From an uncultured Pseudomonadota bacterium (lineage in GTDB: Bacteria > Pseudomonadota > Alphaproteobacteria > Rs-D84), in NCBI GenBank assembly GCA_949290785.1, contig CASETE010000006.1, positions 62,001-126,000 of the forward strand: a stretch of 64,000 nucleotides of DNA, in the 5' to 3' direction. The notes below the pieces were generated by a model. It did no database searches, was not told the DNA's origin, and was given only the letters and a program-made list of their open reading frames with translations. The position numbers were made by a program, and so were the translations under genes. Positions 33,254 to 42,235 of the stretch are shown here, one piece after another (position 1 is the first letter of the stretch; each line of letters opens with the position of its first letter).

Positions 33254-33442
33254 TTATTTACTTTGTGTTCTTTGATATCTTATAAACTTACGTTTTATGT
33301 CTTGTTCTTTGTAGAAATGCTTTTGTGCGTTTGATTGTTTAATATCCCTGCACGGAAACTTAGGAAGAAAAGGGTTCTTGTCATAGGAAAAGCATTTTGA
33401 AAGAGCTAATATAAATCTATATATTTCTGAGATACCACTCAT
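33254..33442 (-). CDS. Small hypothetical protein between gatB and miaB
   Basis: A 62-residue basic protein that I do not recognise (MSGISEIYRFILALSKCFSY at the start, Lys/Arg/Gln-rich C-terminal half). Support for it being real: TAGGAG at ideal distance before the ATG, 14 bases from the gatB stop and four bases from the miaB start, filling the gap between two co-directional genes. There are two Cys, no signal peptide and no clear membrane segment. Function unknown. Confidence 0.6.
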   Translation of the reverse strand: MSGISEIYRFILALSKCFSYDKNPFLPKFPCRDIKQSNAQKHFYKEQDIKRKFIRYQRTQSK

Positions 33443-33456
33443 ATTTGTCTCCTATA

Positions 33457-34977
33457 TTAAGATAATTTTTTCTTTAATATTTCATTTACAACGGCAGGGT
33501 TCGCTTTTCCGGCGGTTGCTTTCATAACTGCACCAACAAAGAAGCCTAGCAGTCCAACTTTACCGGATTTGTATTGTTCTACCTGGGCGGCATTGGCGGA
33601 AATTACTTCATCTATGGCTTTTTCAATTGCACCTGTATCTGTAATTTGTTTCATGCCGAATTTATCTGCTATTTCTTTTGGTGTGCCTAATTCGCCGTCT
33701 AGCATTTTTATAAATATTTCTTTTGCTTGTTTACCATTAACCTCGTTTGCAGAAATCATATCAACTAATTCTGCCAAATTTGCAGGTGTAATAATTCGCG
33801 CTATGCCACTGTCTGCTGTATCCACAGCGTTTTTTGCATCCCAATTTTCTGGGTGTGCGAACAGTTCGCTTATCATCCAGTTCGCAATAGATTTTGCACG
33901 CGCAGGTTTGTCGCCAACTGCTGCGTCAAACCATTTGGATATATCTGTTGTTTCCGTTAGACGTGCAGCATCATATTCATTTAAACCCATGTTTATGTAA
34001 CGTGCACGTGTTGCAGCGGGAAGTTCTGGCATAGTGTTTTTGATGCGTTCAATTGTTTCTTCGCTGATTTCCAAAGGTAATAAATCTGGGTCTGGAAAAT
34101 AGCGATAATCCAAGGCGTCTTCTTTACTACGCATTACAGACGTTGTTCCCTCTGATTGATTATATCTCATCGTGTCCTGAGATACCGTGCCGCCGTTTTC
34201 ATATATTTCTATCTGGCGACGTGCTTCGTATTCAATTGCAGATTTAATGAATTTGAATGAAACCATATTTTTAGTTTCTGTGCGCGTCCGGAATTCTTTA
34301 GAACCAACCGGTCTTACAGATACGTTTACGTCCGCGCGCATGGAGCCTTCTTCCATATTTGCTTTTGATACACCCAGTGCGCGCGCAATCTCGCGAATTT
34401 CACGTAGATAGCGTTCCGCTTCATCGGGCGATGTTATATAAGAATTATTTTCTGGATTTTTTGTATCCAAAAAAGTAACGATTTCTAATAACGCGACACC
34501 CGTTCTGTTATAATCTGCAAACGACTTGCTGGGGTGCACATCGTGTTTTAATTTTCCCGCGTCTTGTTCCAAATGTGCACGTTCAATTAAAATCTTTTTA
34601 GGTTGTCCGTCGTCGCCCATAATTTCAATCCAGCCACGACCAACAATTGGCGGTTCTTCGGCTGGTTGTGAAATCTGATAACCTTGCGGCAGGTCAGGGT
34701 AGAAGTACTGTTTACGAGCAAATTTGCTTTTCCTGGAAATTTCTGCGTTTAACCCCATGCCCATACGAATCGCTTGTTCAACGCAGAATTCGTTCAAAAC
34801 GGGCAACATTCCAGGCATCGCAACGTCTATCATGGATACCTGTGTGTTTGGGGCAACAGTTGGATTGTAGTCAGCAGATGCACCACTAAAAAGCTTGCTA
34901 TTAGACAGAACTTCTATATGCGTTTCTAAGCCTATGACTAATTCCCAATCTGTTGTTTTGCCTTTTATCGTAAACAT
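33457..34977 (-). CDS. gatB: Aspartyl/glutamyl-tRNA amidotransferase subunit B
   Basis: A 506-residue GatB, the kinase and tRNA-binding subunit of GatCAB, which converts Glu-tRNA-Gln (and Asp-tRNA-Asn) to the amide. Signatures are WELVIGLETHIEVLS, ARKQYFYPDLPQGYQISQ, GVALLEIVT and MEEGSMRADVNVSVR, and the C-terminal YqeY-like tail domain is present. AAGGAA precedes the ATG. It is downstream of gatC and gatA but separated from gatA by an oppositely oriented tRNA-Phe. Confidence 0.97.
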   Translation of the reverse strand: MFTIKGKTTDWELVIGLETHIEVLSNSKLFSGASADYNPTVAPNTQVSMIDVAMPGMLPVLNEFCVEQAIRMGMGLNAEISRKSKFARKQYFYPDLPQGYQISQPAEEPPIVGRGWIEIMGDDGQPKKILIERAHLEQDAGKLKHDVHPSKSFADYNRTGVALLEIVTFLDTKNPENNSYITSPDEAERYLREIREIARALGVSKANMEEGSMRADVNVSVRPVGSKEFRTRTETKNMVSFKFIKSAIEYEARRQIEIYENGGTVSQDTMRYNQSEGTTSVMRSKEDALDYRYFPDPDLLPLEISEETIERIKNTMPELPAATRARYINMGLNEYDAARLTETTDISKWFDAAVGDKPARAKSIANWMISELFAHPENWDAKNAVDTADSGIARIITPANLAELVDMISANEVNGKQAKEIFIKMLDGELGTPKEIADKFGMKQITDTGAIEKAIDEVISANAAQVEQYKSGKVGLLGFFVGAVMKATAGKANPAVVNEILKKKLS

Positions 34978-34989
34978 TTTTATTTTTCC

Positions 34990-35018
34990 TTGCTTTTTTT
35001 CTTTTAGTATTTTATTAT
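34990..35018 (+). promoter_or_regulatory. Promoter of tRNA-Phe
   Basis: TTGCTT (34990-34995), a 17-base spacer and TATTAT (35013-35018) lie 12 bases before the tRNA. It overlaps the untranslated leader of gatB on the other strand. Confidence 0.65.
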
Positions 35019-35030
35019 TCGTTTCGCGTT

Positions 35031-35106
35031 GGCTAGATAGCTCAGTTGGTAGAGCAAGGGACTGAAAATCCCTGTGTCAGTGGTTCGATTCCACTTCTAG
35101 CCACCA
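35031..35106 (+). tRNA. tRNA-Phe (GAA)
   Basis: The acceptor GGCTAGA pairs with TCTAGCC, D arm GCTCAGTTGGTAGAGC, anticodon stem AGGGA/TCCCT with loop CTGAAAA (anticodon GAA), T arm AGTGG-TTCGATT-CCACT; CCA is encoded. It lies in the gatA-gatB gap on the opposite strand, ending four bases from the gatA stop. Confidence 0.97.
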
Positions 35107-35110
35107 TTTT

Positions 35111-36586
35111 TTATTTCCCCATTACTTTTGTCGGTCTGTTATCAATCCCTGCAAACTGTTCAATGTGTTTTGCAAGTTGCAGAACTTTTAAGTCATCAAA
35201 ACGTTTCCCAACAACTTGTATGCCAAGCGGTAAACCGTTATCAGCCAAGCCACATGGTACGCTGCATGCAGGTACGCCGGCCAAATTCATGGCAACCGTA
35301 AATAAATCCAATGCATAGTATTCCAAAGGCGTTAAATCTGAATCCAGTGGCATAGCCGTGCCGGCGCTTGATGGACATAATATTACATCGCATTTTTGAA
35401 ACGCTTGTTCGAAACTTTCAGATATCATACGACGTACACGTGCGGCTTGTAAGAAATAAACTTCATACGATTCGCTGGATAATACAGCCGTTCCTATAAT
35501 CATACGACGTTTTACTTCGTCACCAAATCCAGCCGCGCGGGTCTTCTTATATGTGTCATAAATATCTTTGCCTTCCACGCGAAGCCCGTATCTCATTCCG
35601 TCGTAACGCGCCAAATTAGAAGACGCTTCTGCCGGTGCGATTATATAATACGCAGCCAAAGCGTCTAATATGTTAGGAATAGAGATTTCAATAATTTCGG
35701 CACCAATTGATTTTAAATCGGAAATTCTTGCGTTAAATAATCTTTTCATATCTGCAGATATTGCAACGTCTGCAAATTCTTTTATTATACCAACACGCAA
35801 ATTTTTACCGTCTCCTAAAATTGGTTGAAGCGGTGTATGTGCACTAAATCCGCTATCCGCGCTGGTTGAATCCTTTTTGTCGTGACCCGCCATAGCAGAT
35901 AGCAATAGCGCAGCGTCATCGACAGTTCTGGCTATTGGACCAGGCGTGTCCAAACTTGATGCAAATGCGATACATCCCCAACGGCTGCATAAACCATATG
36001 TGGGCTTCATACCAACCAGACCAGTTATTGCAGATGGAAAACGAATCGAACCGCCGGTATCCGTTCCTGTGCCACCAATGGCCAATCCGGCAGCAACGGC
36101 ACTGGTTGTCCCGCCTGATGAACCGCCAGCAGTTAATCGTTTTTCTAGTTGCCATGGGTTTACAGGTGCACCGAAATAACTTGTCTTGCTGAATGTTCCC
36201 ATTGCAAATTCATCAAGGTTGGTTTTTCCTAATAAAACTGTACCCGTATCAATAAATTTTTGTGAAATCGTTGATTCGTATTCTGGTATAAAATTTTCCA
36301 GCATGCGCGATGCCGCGGTCGTTTTAATACCGCGTGTCGCAAATAAGTCTTTCATTCCAATTGGAATACCGTCCAAGGGCAGAGCGTTACCTGCAGCGTA
36401 ACGTGCATCAGACGCTGCTGCATCTGCCAAGGCGCGTTCAGGTGTCACGGTTATATAGCAGTTTAGTTCTTTACCGTATTGTTCAATCCTGTTCAGGTAT
36501 GCCTTTGTTAGTTCCGTTGAACTAATTTCACCAGATTTTAATTTTTCTAATGCTTCTGTAATAGTTAGGTCTATCATTTTTTTCAC
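35111..36586 (-). CDS. gatA: Aspartyl/glutamyl-tRNA amidotransferase subunit A
   Basis: A 491-residue amidase-signature enzyme, the glutaminase subunit of GatCAB. The Ser-cisSer-Lys triad is visible: Lys in GIPIGMKDLFATRG and Ser residues in GGSSGGTTSAVAAG with GTDTGGSIRFPS. The start could be GTG at 36586 or ATG at 36577 (MIDLTITEALEKL); the latter matches the usual family N-terminus, and neither has a strong Shine-Dalgarno. It follows gatC by 18 bases or slightly more. Confidence 0.97.
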   Translation of the reverse strand: MKKMIDLTITEALEKLKSGEISSTELTKAYLNRIEQYGKELNCYITVTPERALADAAASDARYAAGNALPLDGIPIGMKDLFATRGIKTTAASRMLENFIPEYESTISQKFIDTGTVLLGKTNLDEFAMGTFSKTSYFGAPVNPWQLEKRLTAGGSSGGTTSAVAAGLAIGGTGTDTGGSIRFPSAITGLVGMKPTYGLCSRWGCIAFASSLDTPGPIARTVDDAALLLSAMAGHDKKDSTSADSGFSAHTPLQPILGDGKNLRVGIIKEFADVAISADMKRLFNARISDLKSIGAEIIEISIPNILDALAAYYIIAPAEASSNLARYDGMRYGLRVEGKDIYDTYKKTRAAGFGDEVKRRMIIGTAVLSSESYEVYFLQAARVRRMISESFEQAFQKCDVILCPSSAGTAMPLDSDLTPLEYYALDLFTVAMNLAGVPACSVPCGLADNGLPLGIQVVGKRFDDLKVLQLAKHIEQFAGIDNRPTKVMGK

Positions 36587-36604
36587 TTTGATTTTTATTA
36601 TAGT

Positions 36605-36898
36605 TTATTCGTCCATAACTTTTGGTACTGCAAAATAGCCACGTGATACACCCGCGGTATCGGGCGTATTGGCAAGTACTAAATCGCGTATATTCCCGTC
36701 CGTTACAACGTCACTGCGTTGCGGCAATTTATGTTCCGCCGGACTTAACATTGGTTCTATGCCACTAGTATTAATTTGTTGCAATTTGTTTAACCATTCA
36801 ATTACAGAGTCAATATTCATTTGTTCCAGTTTGTCTTCTGAAATGTCTATCTTTATTAAATCTGCAAATTTGTTCAATTGTTGCTTGCTAAAAGCCAT
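36605..36898 (-). CDS. gatC: Aspartyl/glutamyl-tRNA amidotransferase subunit C
   Basis: A 97-residue GatC, the belt subunit stabilising GatAB: NKFADLIKIDISEDKLEQM, then GIEPMLSP and the C-terminal RGYFAVPKVMDE (the family ends in F-x-V-P-K-V). I chose the ATG at 36898, preceded by TAGGA, over an upstream in-frame start that would add 12 residues. Confidence 0.93.
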   Translation of the reverse strand: MAFSKQQLNKFADLIKIDISEDKLEQMNIDSVIEWLNKLQQINTSGIEPMLSPAEHKLPQRSDVVTDGNIRDLVLANTPDTAGVSRGYFAVPKVMDE

Positions 36899-36947
36899 TT
36901 TCAATCCTATTCTATATGTAAATAAATTAAACAAGGAAAATTATACA

Positions 36948-37397
36948 ATGATTTTGCCAGATTTCAAGGCTTTTCCAATAAAAGGGCGCATTTTAGGCGT
37001 TGACTGGGGGGCGCGAAGAACGGGAATTGCGGTGTCAGATGATGCACGTGATTTTGTATTTGTGCGTCCTGCCATAGAAGTTAAAAAAAATGGCGATTCT
37101 TTGGCAAAAAAAATAGTAGAAATTGCAGAAAAAGAAAAGGTTGTGGGAATTGTTTTGGGACTGCCGTTGTATGTTGATGGATCGGATTCAGAAACAACAA
37201 AGAAAGTTCGTGATTGTGCAGCGGAATTGACAGGTTATACTGATTTACCAATAATATTCATAGAAGAAAATTTAACCAGCTTTGCAGCGCAAGAAAAATT
37301 GGGAAAAGTTAGGATTAATGATTTAAAACAAAAGTTAGATTCTGAATCTGCAGCAGTAATTTTAGAAAATGCAATTTCAATGTTAAAAAGATTATGA
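36948..37397 (+). CDS. ruvX: Holliday junction resolvase-like RuvX (YqgF)
   Basis: A 149-residue RNase H-fold protein: ILGVDWGARRTGIAVSD (first catalytic Asp), GIVLGLPLYVDGSD, FIEENLTSFAA and a C-terminal Asp/Ser pair (KLDSESAAVILENAI). YqgF/RuvX acts in pre-16S rRNA 5' processing. The start is the ATG at 36948 with CAAGGAAA upstream. It is divergent from gatC and followed by a terminator. Confidence 0.93.
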   Translation: MILPDFKAFPIKGRILGVDWGARRTGIAVSDDARDFVFVRPAIEVKKNGDSLAKKIVEIAEKEKVVGIVLGLPLYVDGSDSETTKKVRDCAAELTGYTDLPIIFIEENLTSFAAQEKLGKVRINDLKQKLDSESAAVILENAISMLKRL

Positions 37398-37402
37398 TTA
37401 TA

Positions 37403-37426
37403 AAAGCGGTATAAAAATACCGCTTT
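37403..37426. terminator. Bidirectional terminator between ruvX and the AI-2E transporter gene
   Basis: AAAGCGGTAT and ATACCGCTTT form a 10-base stem around AAAA; it sits directly between two convergent stops. Confidence 0.85.
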
Positions 37427-37427
37427 C

Positions 37428-38477
37428 TCAATCTTCTTCACGTTTGTCTGGTATTTTTCCGTCCGCAGAAAGTAATATCGCAATCCAACGCGTTGAATCA
37501 AATTGTGCCGTTATGATGAACGTCGCAACTAATAGCGGCACGCTGAAAAACATGCCGGCGATGCCCCATATCATACCCCAAAAAACTAAATTTATTAATA
37601 TGGCAAGCGTGGATAAGTTTAATGTTTTACCGGTAAACTTTGGTTCTAAGATATTACCGAATAAAATCTGTAAACCGATTAGACCAAGTGCGGTTAGTAC
37701 TGGCTGATGCAACGAAGGGGCTGTAATAAGCGTGTACATTATAGGTAGACCACATGCAACGATTGCGCCGATTGTTGGTATATAACTGGTGATGAATACA
37801 ATGAATGCCCAGATGCCTGCAAATTGAACGTCTATCATTTCAAGCCAAAAATAAGATAAAACGCCTGTTATGCCAGATAATAAAGTCTTCATAAACAGGT
37901 ATTTCTTCATGTTTTCGTCAATGCTATCTAGTATATAGCGCATTTTTTTTGATTGATTTTTATTCGGAAATAACGCAGAAAATTTTTTGTTAAACGTACT
38001 TTGTTCTATGAACATGAATAACATATATATTAAAACCATGCCCATAGAGGTAACTATCGTCGCCGCCGATGCGCCGATGCTGGTCGCCAGTTGTGTGAAG
38101 TTAGGTAACAAACTGGCATCAAATTTGAACCCGAAATAATTTGATAAATAGTTACCAAATATAATCAGTTTATGCTGCAATGCCGGCAATGCCATAGATA
38201 ATTCTTTGAACATGGGTTGTATTTGTGTAACGAATAAATACCCGACGCCAAACAATACTGCAGCAGCAATTATATTTGATATCCAATCAAAACTTTTTGC
38301 TGTGATTGGATGCTTTGCTTCTGATTCTTTGGTGTGAAACGGAAATAAAATACGACAGTATGCAGATATGGCGTTTATTAAATACCATAAAAAAGCAGCA
38401 ACTAATATAGGTATTAAAATAGAACGACCAAGCCACAAGAAAAATATTATCGCAACAAATAAAATTAACCCATTCAT
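37428..38477 (-). CDS. AI-2E family transporter (PerM/YdiK-like permease)
   Basis: A 349-residue membrane protein with about eight helices and the family layout: two N-terminal helices, an amphipathic domain with repeated helices (about residues 95-165), and the C-terminal GLIGLQILFGNILEPKFTGKTLNLSTLAILINLVFWGMIWGIAG signature. Members export varied small molecules or ions; AI-2 transport is shown for only a few, so the substrate is open. Convergent with ruvX. Confidence 0.88.
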   Translation of the reverse strand: MNGLILFVAIIFFLWLGRSILIPILVAAFLWYLINAISAYCRILFPFHTKESEAKHPITAKSFDWISNIIAAAVLFGVGYLFVTQIQPMFKELSMALPALQHKLIIFGNYLSNYFGFKFDASLLPNFTQLATSIGASAATIVTSMGMVLIYMLFMFIEQSTFNKKFSALFPNKNQSKKMRYILDSIDENMKKYLFMKTLLSGITGVLSYFWLEMIDVQFAGIWAFIVFITSYIPTIGAIVACGLPIMYTLITAPSLHQPVLTALGLIGLQILFGNILEPKFTGKTLNLSTLAILINLVFWGMIWGIAGMFFSVPLLVATFIITAQFDSTRWIAILLSADGKIPDKREED

Positions 38478-38530
38478 AAATCACTCCTATGGCTTGTGTT
38501 CGTGTACATAGCAACGTTTTTTTGTGCTTA

Positions 38531-39433
38531 TTATAACATTGCGATTTCGTTTATGCTTATGTTTAATGTTTCTGGTGAATTAACGGCGGAATACATTATA
38601 AAAATAATCAATAAAACTAATACAACTATATTCAATATAATTGCAAAGTTTACATACTTATTGTTCAGTAAAGTTTTAAATTTTTTAACGCCTATGCTGA
38701 ATATCCATAGGGCGGATATAATTGCTAAGCAATAAGTAAGAAGTACCATGTTTAATCCAAAGAATAAACTGGATAGCGCCACACAAATCGTAAAAACGAG
38801 GGCGGTGTTTATTGTATTTTTTGTTGTCCAATGTGTAAGTTTATCGTACCATTTGCATTTAATTGGCAACACTGTTTTTTGTTTTTTGTCTTCTGGTAAA
38901 ATGTATCCAGGTATCCACAGCAATCCAAACCCAAATGGCATACTTGCTATGATTTTCCATGGCTTTATACCCAACGTACAGCAGCGTTTATATTTTGCAT
39001 AAATGTTTGAAAGTAATAATCCGCAAAGATACATATATACAATGCCAATTAATAACATTAAAAGTAAAAATGATGCGTTAAAATGCGTGCTTAGCATCAT
39101 CATCTGATAACTTATTGAATTAGCATTATACATGATTATCAATGTTGATATTATAAAGGCAAAAGACAATATAAATATTTGCAAATTATTTAGTGCTATA
39201 AAACTATGTCTATCTAAATTTTCTGTAGGCATATGTTTTAACATATAAAAAGCACCTATTATAAACGATAAAAGTATTAAACTTGGCAATACCCATTGAG
39301 GAATATAAATCATTGATGATAAGAATGTATATAGAAAGCCAAACAGTGTCATTAAGCAAAATGACAAAAGTCCAAATTTAAGCGGTTTCCATAAAAGCCA
39401 ATTCAGCATAGTCATAGATTTTTTTTCTGCCAT
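38531..39433 (-). CDS. Hypothetical polytopic membrane protein
   Basis: A 300-residue protein with about eight hydrophobic helices (for example SLILLSFIIGAFYML, ILSFAFIISTLIIMY, FLLLMLLIGIVYMYLCG, FAIILNIVVLVLLIIFI). A loop with Cys-Cys (KYKRCCTLGIKPWK) lies mid-protein, followed by SMPFGFGLLWIPGYILP. I recognise no family. It starts with ATG after AAAGGA and lies about 20 bases before the sufC 3' end on the same strand, so it may be part of a sufB-sufC transcript. Confidence 0.6.
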   Translation of the reverse strand: MAEKKSMTMLNWLLWKPLKFGLLSFCLMTLFGFLYTFLSSMIYIPQWVLPSLILLSFIIGAFYMLKHMPTENLDRHSFIALNNLQIFILSFAFIISTLIIMYNANSISYQMMMLSTHFNASFLLLMLLIGIVYMYLCGLLLSNIYAKYKRCCTLGIKPWKIIASMPFGFGLLWIPGYILPEDKKQKTVLPIKCKWYDKLTHWTTKNTINTALVFTICVALSSLFFGLNMVLLTYCLAIISALWIFSIGVKKFKTLLNNKYVNFAIILNIVVLVLLIIFIMYSAVNSPETLNISINEIAML

Positions 39434-39457
39434 TTTTTATCCTTTCGTTGTTACGTT

Positions 39458-40135
39458 TTATTTTATCATAACTTTACCGCCGGATAAAGTGGTTATATGG
39501 GTTGGTGATACAAGGTCGGTAAAGTGTTGTTGATGACTGATAAATAAAAATGTTGTATCTGTCATGGAATGCATAACATCTACAATTTGATTTTGTACTT
39601 GGTGGTCCGCGCCGGAATCGGGTTCGTCCAATATGGCAAATTTTGGTGAAATTAATAACAGTCTTAATAACATCAATTTTTTCCTCTCTCCGCCAGAAAA
39701 ACCTACGTTTATACTGCGGTTTAACCAATCTCTTGGAATGTCCAGTCTGTCGCGAATTTCTTCTATTCGCGTTAAAAACTGGCCCATAGAAAGTTCTTTG
39801 CCTGTATTAAAATGCATATGCGCTGAAAGAGAGTGTTTTAAAAAACTTAGCACCGTTAACCCCGGAATTTCCGGAACATTTTGTCCGCTTAAGAATATCC
39901 CAAATAAGGCACGTGATGTCGGGCTTTCGTTTGTAATGTCACGTCCGTCAAAGATTATTTTCCCCGCGTCTATTTTATAATCTGGCGCGCCGGCGATTGT
40001 GTTTACAAGCGTTGATTTGCCAGAACCATTATGACCAGATAATAAATGTCTGGCACCTGTTTCAACAGTTATATTTATATCAGACAATAATTCTTTACCG
40101 TTTAAAGATACAGAAAGATTTTGTATTTCTAGCAT
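39458..40135 (-). CDS. sufC: Fe-S cluster assembly ATPase SufC
   Basis: A 225-residue ABC ATPase, slightly short for SufC. Walker A is LSGHNGSGKSTL, the signature is VGFSGGERKKLMLLRLLL and Walker B is FAILDEPDSGAD, the last being characteristic of SufC. It energises the SufB scaffold. It is 12 bases after sufB. Confidence 0.95.
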   Translation of the reverse strand: MLEIQNLSVSLNGKELLSDINITVETGARHLLSGHNGSGKSTLVNTIAGAPDYKIDAGKIIFDGRDITNESPTSRALFGIFLSGQNVPEIPGLTVLSFLKHSLSAHMHFNTGKELSMGQFLTRIEEIRDRLDIPRDWLNRSINVGFSGGERKKLMLLRLLLISPKFAILDEPDSGADHQVQNQIVDVMHSMTDTTFLFISHQQHFTDLVSPTHITTLSGGKVMIK

Positions 40136-40147
40136 ATTTTTATCCTG

Positions 40148-41494
40148 TTATTTTGATATTGCCATTTGAATGAGTTGTTTTGATTCAACCAAAAACTCCA
40201 TAGGTAATCTAGAAATAATCGGGGATGCAACAGCGCCGATTATTAATGCGGTTGCCATATCTTCTGATATTCCCGATTGCATCAAGTATAATAACTGGGT
40301 TGCATCTATTGCACCGGTACTTGCCTCGTGACTTTGACTGTTTAAACCGTTCGAATGAATGATTGTTGGAAGAGTGTTTGCAATAGCGTTTTTTCCTATG
40401 ATTTTTGTGTCGCACTTTGATGCGTTTTTACCGTGCTCGCCGCTAAAACTAACAAGACTGCGAAAAGTTTGTTTTGAATAATCCATGGCAACACCATAAG
40501 ACAATATGTTTGATACAGTATTATTGCCAATGTGTATCATCTTTGTGCCTGTGTCTGCCTGTTGAGCGCCGCTGGTTATACTTAACGAATAAAAGTCGCT
40601 TTTTGAATCATCGCCCGCCAATATGGTAGAAGGGTATTTCCAAGTCATTGCAGAACCTATTTCAACCTGTGTCCAATCAAGGCGCGCCTTCTTGCCACAG
40701 CGACCGCGTTTCGTTACAAAATTAAGTATTCCGCCAACAGATTTTGGCCTTTCTGATTTTTTGTTGTATGTGCTTGTTTTTCCCGCATACCAGTTTTGAA
40801 CGGTTGCATATTTTACCGTTGCGTTATCTTGTACGATTATTTCTACGACGCCACTATGTAATTGATGATTCGGACGACGGGGCGCGCTGCAACCTTCCAT
40901 ATAACTTAATGTTGATTCTTTGTCGGCAATTATTAATGTCCTTTCAAATTGACCTATCTTGGCTGTTTCTATTCTGAAATAACTGGCAAGGTCTATTGGG
41001 CATTTGACTTTTGGAGGAACGTAAACAAAAGTTCCATCAGAAAATACCGCAGCGTTCAAAGCCGCAAAAAAATTATCCGTAGATGGTACAACCGTCCCAA
41101 GATATTTTTTTACTAATTCAGGATATTTTTTGACCGCTTCGGAAAAAGGAAGAAATATTATTCCTAATTTCTCTAGTTCGGCGCTGTATGATGTATGAAC
41201 GGATTTACTGTCTATTACGGTATCTGTTGCCATTCCCAGCAGTGCTCGTTGCTCGCTTTCTGGTAAACCCATTTTTTCGTATGTTTGCTGCAAATCAGAG
41301 TTATCAATTGGTTGTACTTCATTGTAATAATTTAAATTATCGTAATCTATTTTATCGTATTCTATTTCTGCCCAATGAGGCTCATGCATTTTCTTCCAGT
41401 TGTTAAAAGCATCAAGACGCCATTTTAATAACCAATCTGGTTCTTGACGATTGGCAGAAATTTCTTTTATAAGATTTTCTGATAACTTCGGCAT
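40148..41494 (-). CDS. sufB: Fe-S cluster assembly scaffold SufB
   Basis: A 448-residue SufB: GTVVPSTDNFFAALNAAVFSDGTFVYVPPKVKCPIDLASYFRIE is diagnostic, followed by SYMEGCSAP, NWYAGKTSTYNKKSERPKSVG and RSLVSFSGEHGKNASKCDTKIIG. It supplies the scaffold on which the 4Fe-4S cluster forms with SufC. The partner SufD is not encoded next to it or anywhere else in the window. Confidence 0.95.
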   Translation of the reverse strand: MPKLSENLIKEISANRQEPDWLLKWRLDAFNNWKKMHEPHWAEIEYDKIDYDNLNYYNEVQPIDNSDLQQTYEKMGLPESEQRALLGMATDTVIDSKSVHTSYSAELEKLGIIFLPFSEAVKKYPELVKKYLGTVVPSTDNFFAALNAAVFSDGTFVYVPPKVKCPIDLASYFRIETAKIGQFERTLIIADKESTLSYMEGCSAPRRPNHQLHSGVVEIIVQDNATVKYATVQNWYAGKTSTYNKKSERPKSVGGILNFVTKRGRCGKKARLDWTQVEIGSAMTWKYPSTILAGDDSKSDFYSLSITSGAQQADTGTKMIHIGNNTVSNILSYGVAMDYSKQTFRSLVSFSGEHGKNASKCDTKIIGKNAIANTLPTIIHSNGLNSQSHEASTGAIDATQLLYLMQSGISEDMATALIIGAVASPIISRLPMEFLVESKQLIQMAISK

Positions 41495-42040
41495 TTATTC
41501 GTTCGTTTGCAAGGCTAGTTGCTTTGCTTGTGTAAAAAAGGTTAAAGATTGCCCCAGCAGACCGTCTGTAAAAGTTGCAGATAAAATGCCTTCTGGGTCG
41601 GTGGTAGTCAAGTGATGTAAAAATGTATCCGCGCGATTTATATAATTGTCTATGCAACGAGATACTTCTGAATCAAGTTTTATGCAACGGCGTAGTTTTT
41701 CTAATGCAAATGGGTTCTTGGCATATTCGTCCATTATCCCGCCAAGTGCACGCCATAGAGGGTGTTCGGCGGTGTTGCGCGGCATAACGTCAATCGCTGC
41801 CATAATTGGAATCAGATTTTGTAACAGGTCTTGATAAATCATTTCTGCATTTTCTGAAATGGCGTTCGTTGCAGATTTGTTTTTTAATACGGATTGTATC
41901 TTAACAATCAAATTGTATTGGTGGGTCAGGGTTTTGTTTATTTCTTTTATGCGCGTATGAATTTTAAACATAAAATACAATAAACCGATGGAAATAACGA
42001 TAAGTGTTAAAATACAAAATAAAAACAATGTATTATTCAT
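41495..42040 (-). CDS. Hypothetical membrane-anchored protein upstream of sufB
   Basis: A 181-residue protein with one N-terminal membrane helix (about residues 3-24), a coiled coil (HTRIKEINKTLTHQYNLIVKIQSVL) and a helical C-terminal domain with MPRNTAEHPLWRALGGIMDEYAKNPFALEKLRRCI. Not recognised. Its stop is immediately followed by the sufB start codon, so the two are co-translated, which hints at a link with Fe-S assembly or simply a shared promoter. Confidence 0.6.
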   Translation of the reverse strand: MNNTLFLFCILTLIVISIGLLYFMFKIHTRIKEINKTLTHQYNLIVKIQSVLKNKSATNAISENAEMIYQDLLQNLIPIMAAIDVMPRNTAEHPLWRALGGIMDEYAKNPFALEKLRRCIKLDSEVSRCIDNYINRADTFLHHLTTTDPEGILSATFTDGLLGQSLTFFTQAKQLALQTNE

Positions 42041-42163
42041 AGTACAGTCCTGCTGATGTTCGTTTAATACGCCTAGTATATCATGTTTTTGCGATTCGTG
42101 CGATTTTATCTTGGGATGATGATAGATTTTTGAATCTTTGCAAAATTCTGGTGCGTTTTAATC

Positions 42164-42192
42164 TTGCACAGATTCGGTCAAATTGATATAAT
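42164..42192 (+). promoter_or_regulatory. Promoter of the type IVb pilus genes
   Basis: TTGCAC (42164-42169), a 17-base spacer and TATAAT (42187-42192, extended as TGATATAAT) precede the TcpQ-like gene by 43 bases. Confidence 0.75.
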
Positions 42193-42235
42193 AAGTTTAA
42201 TTAAAAGAGTAATTAATTCAGGAAAGGAAGTTTTT

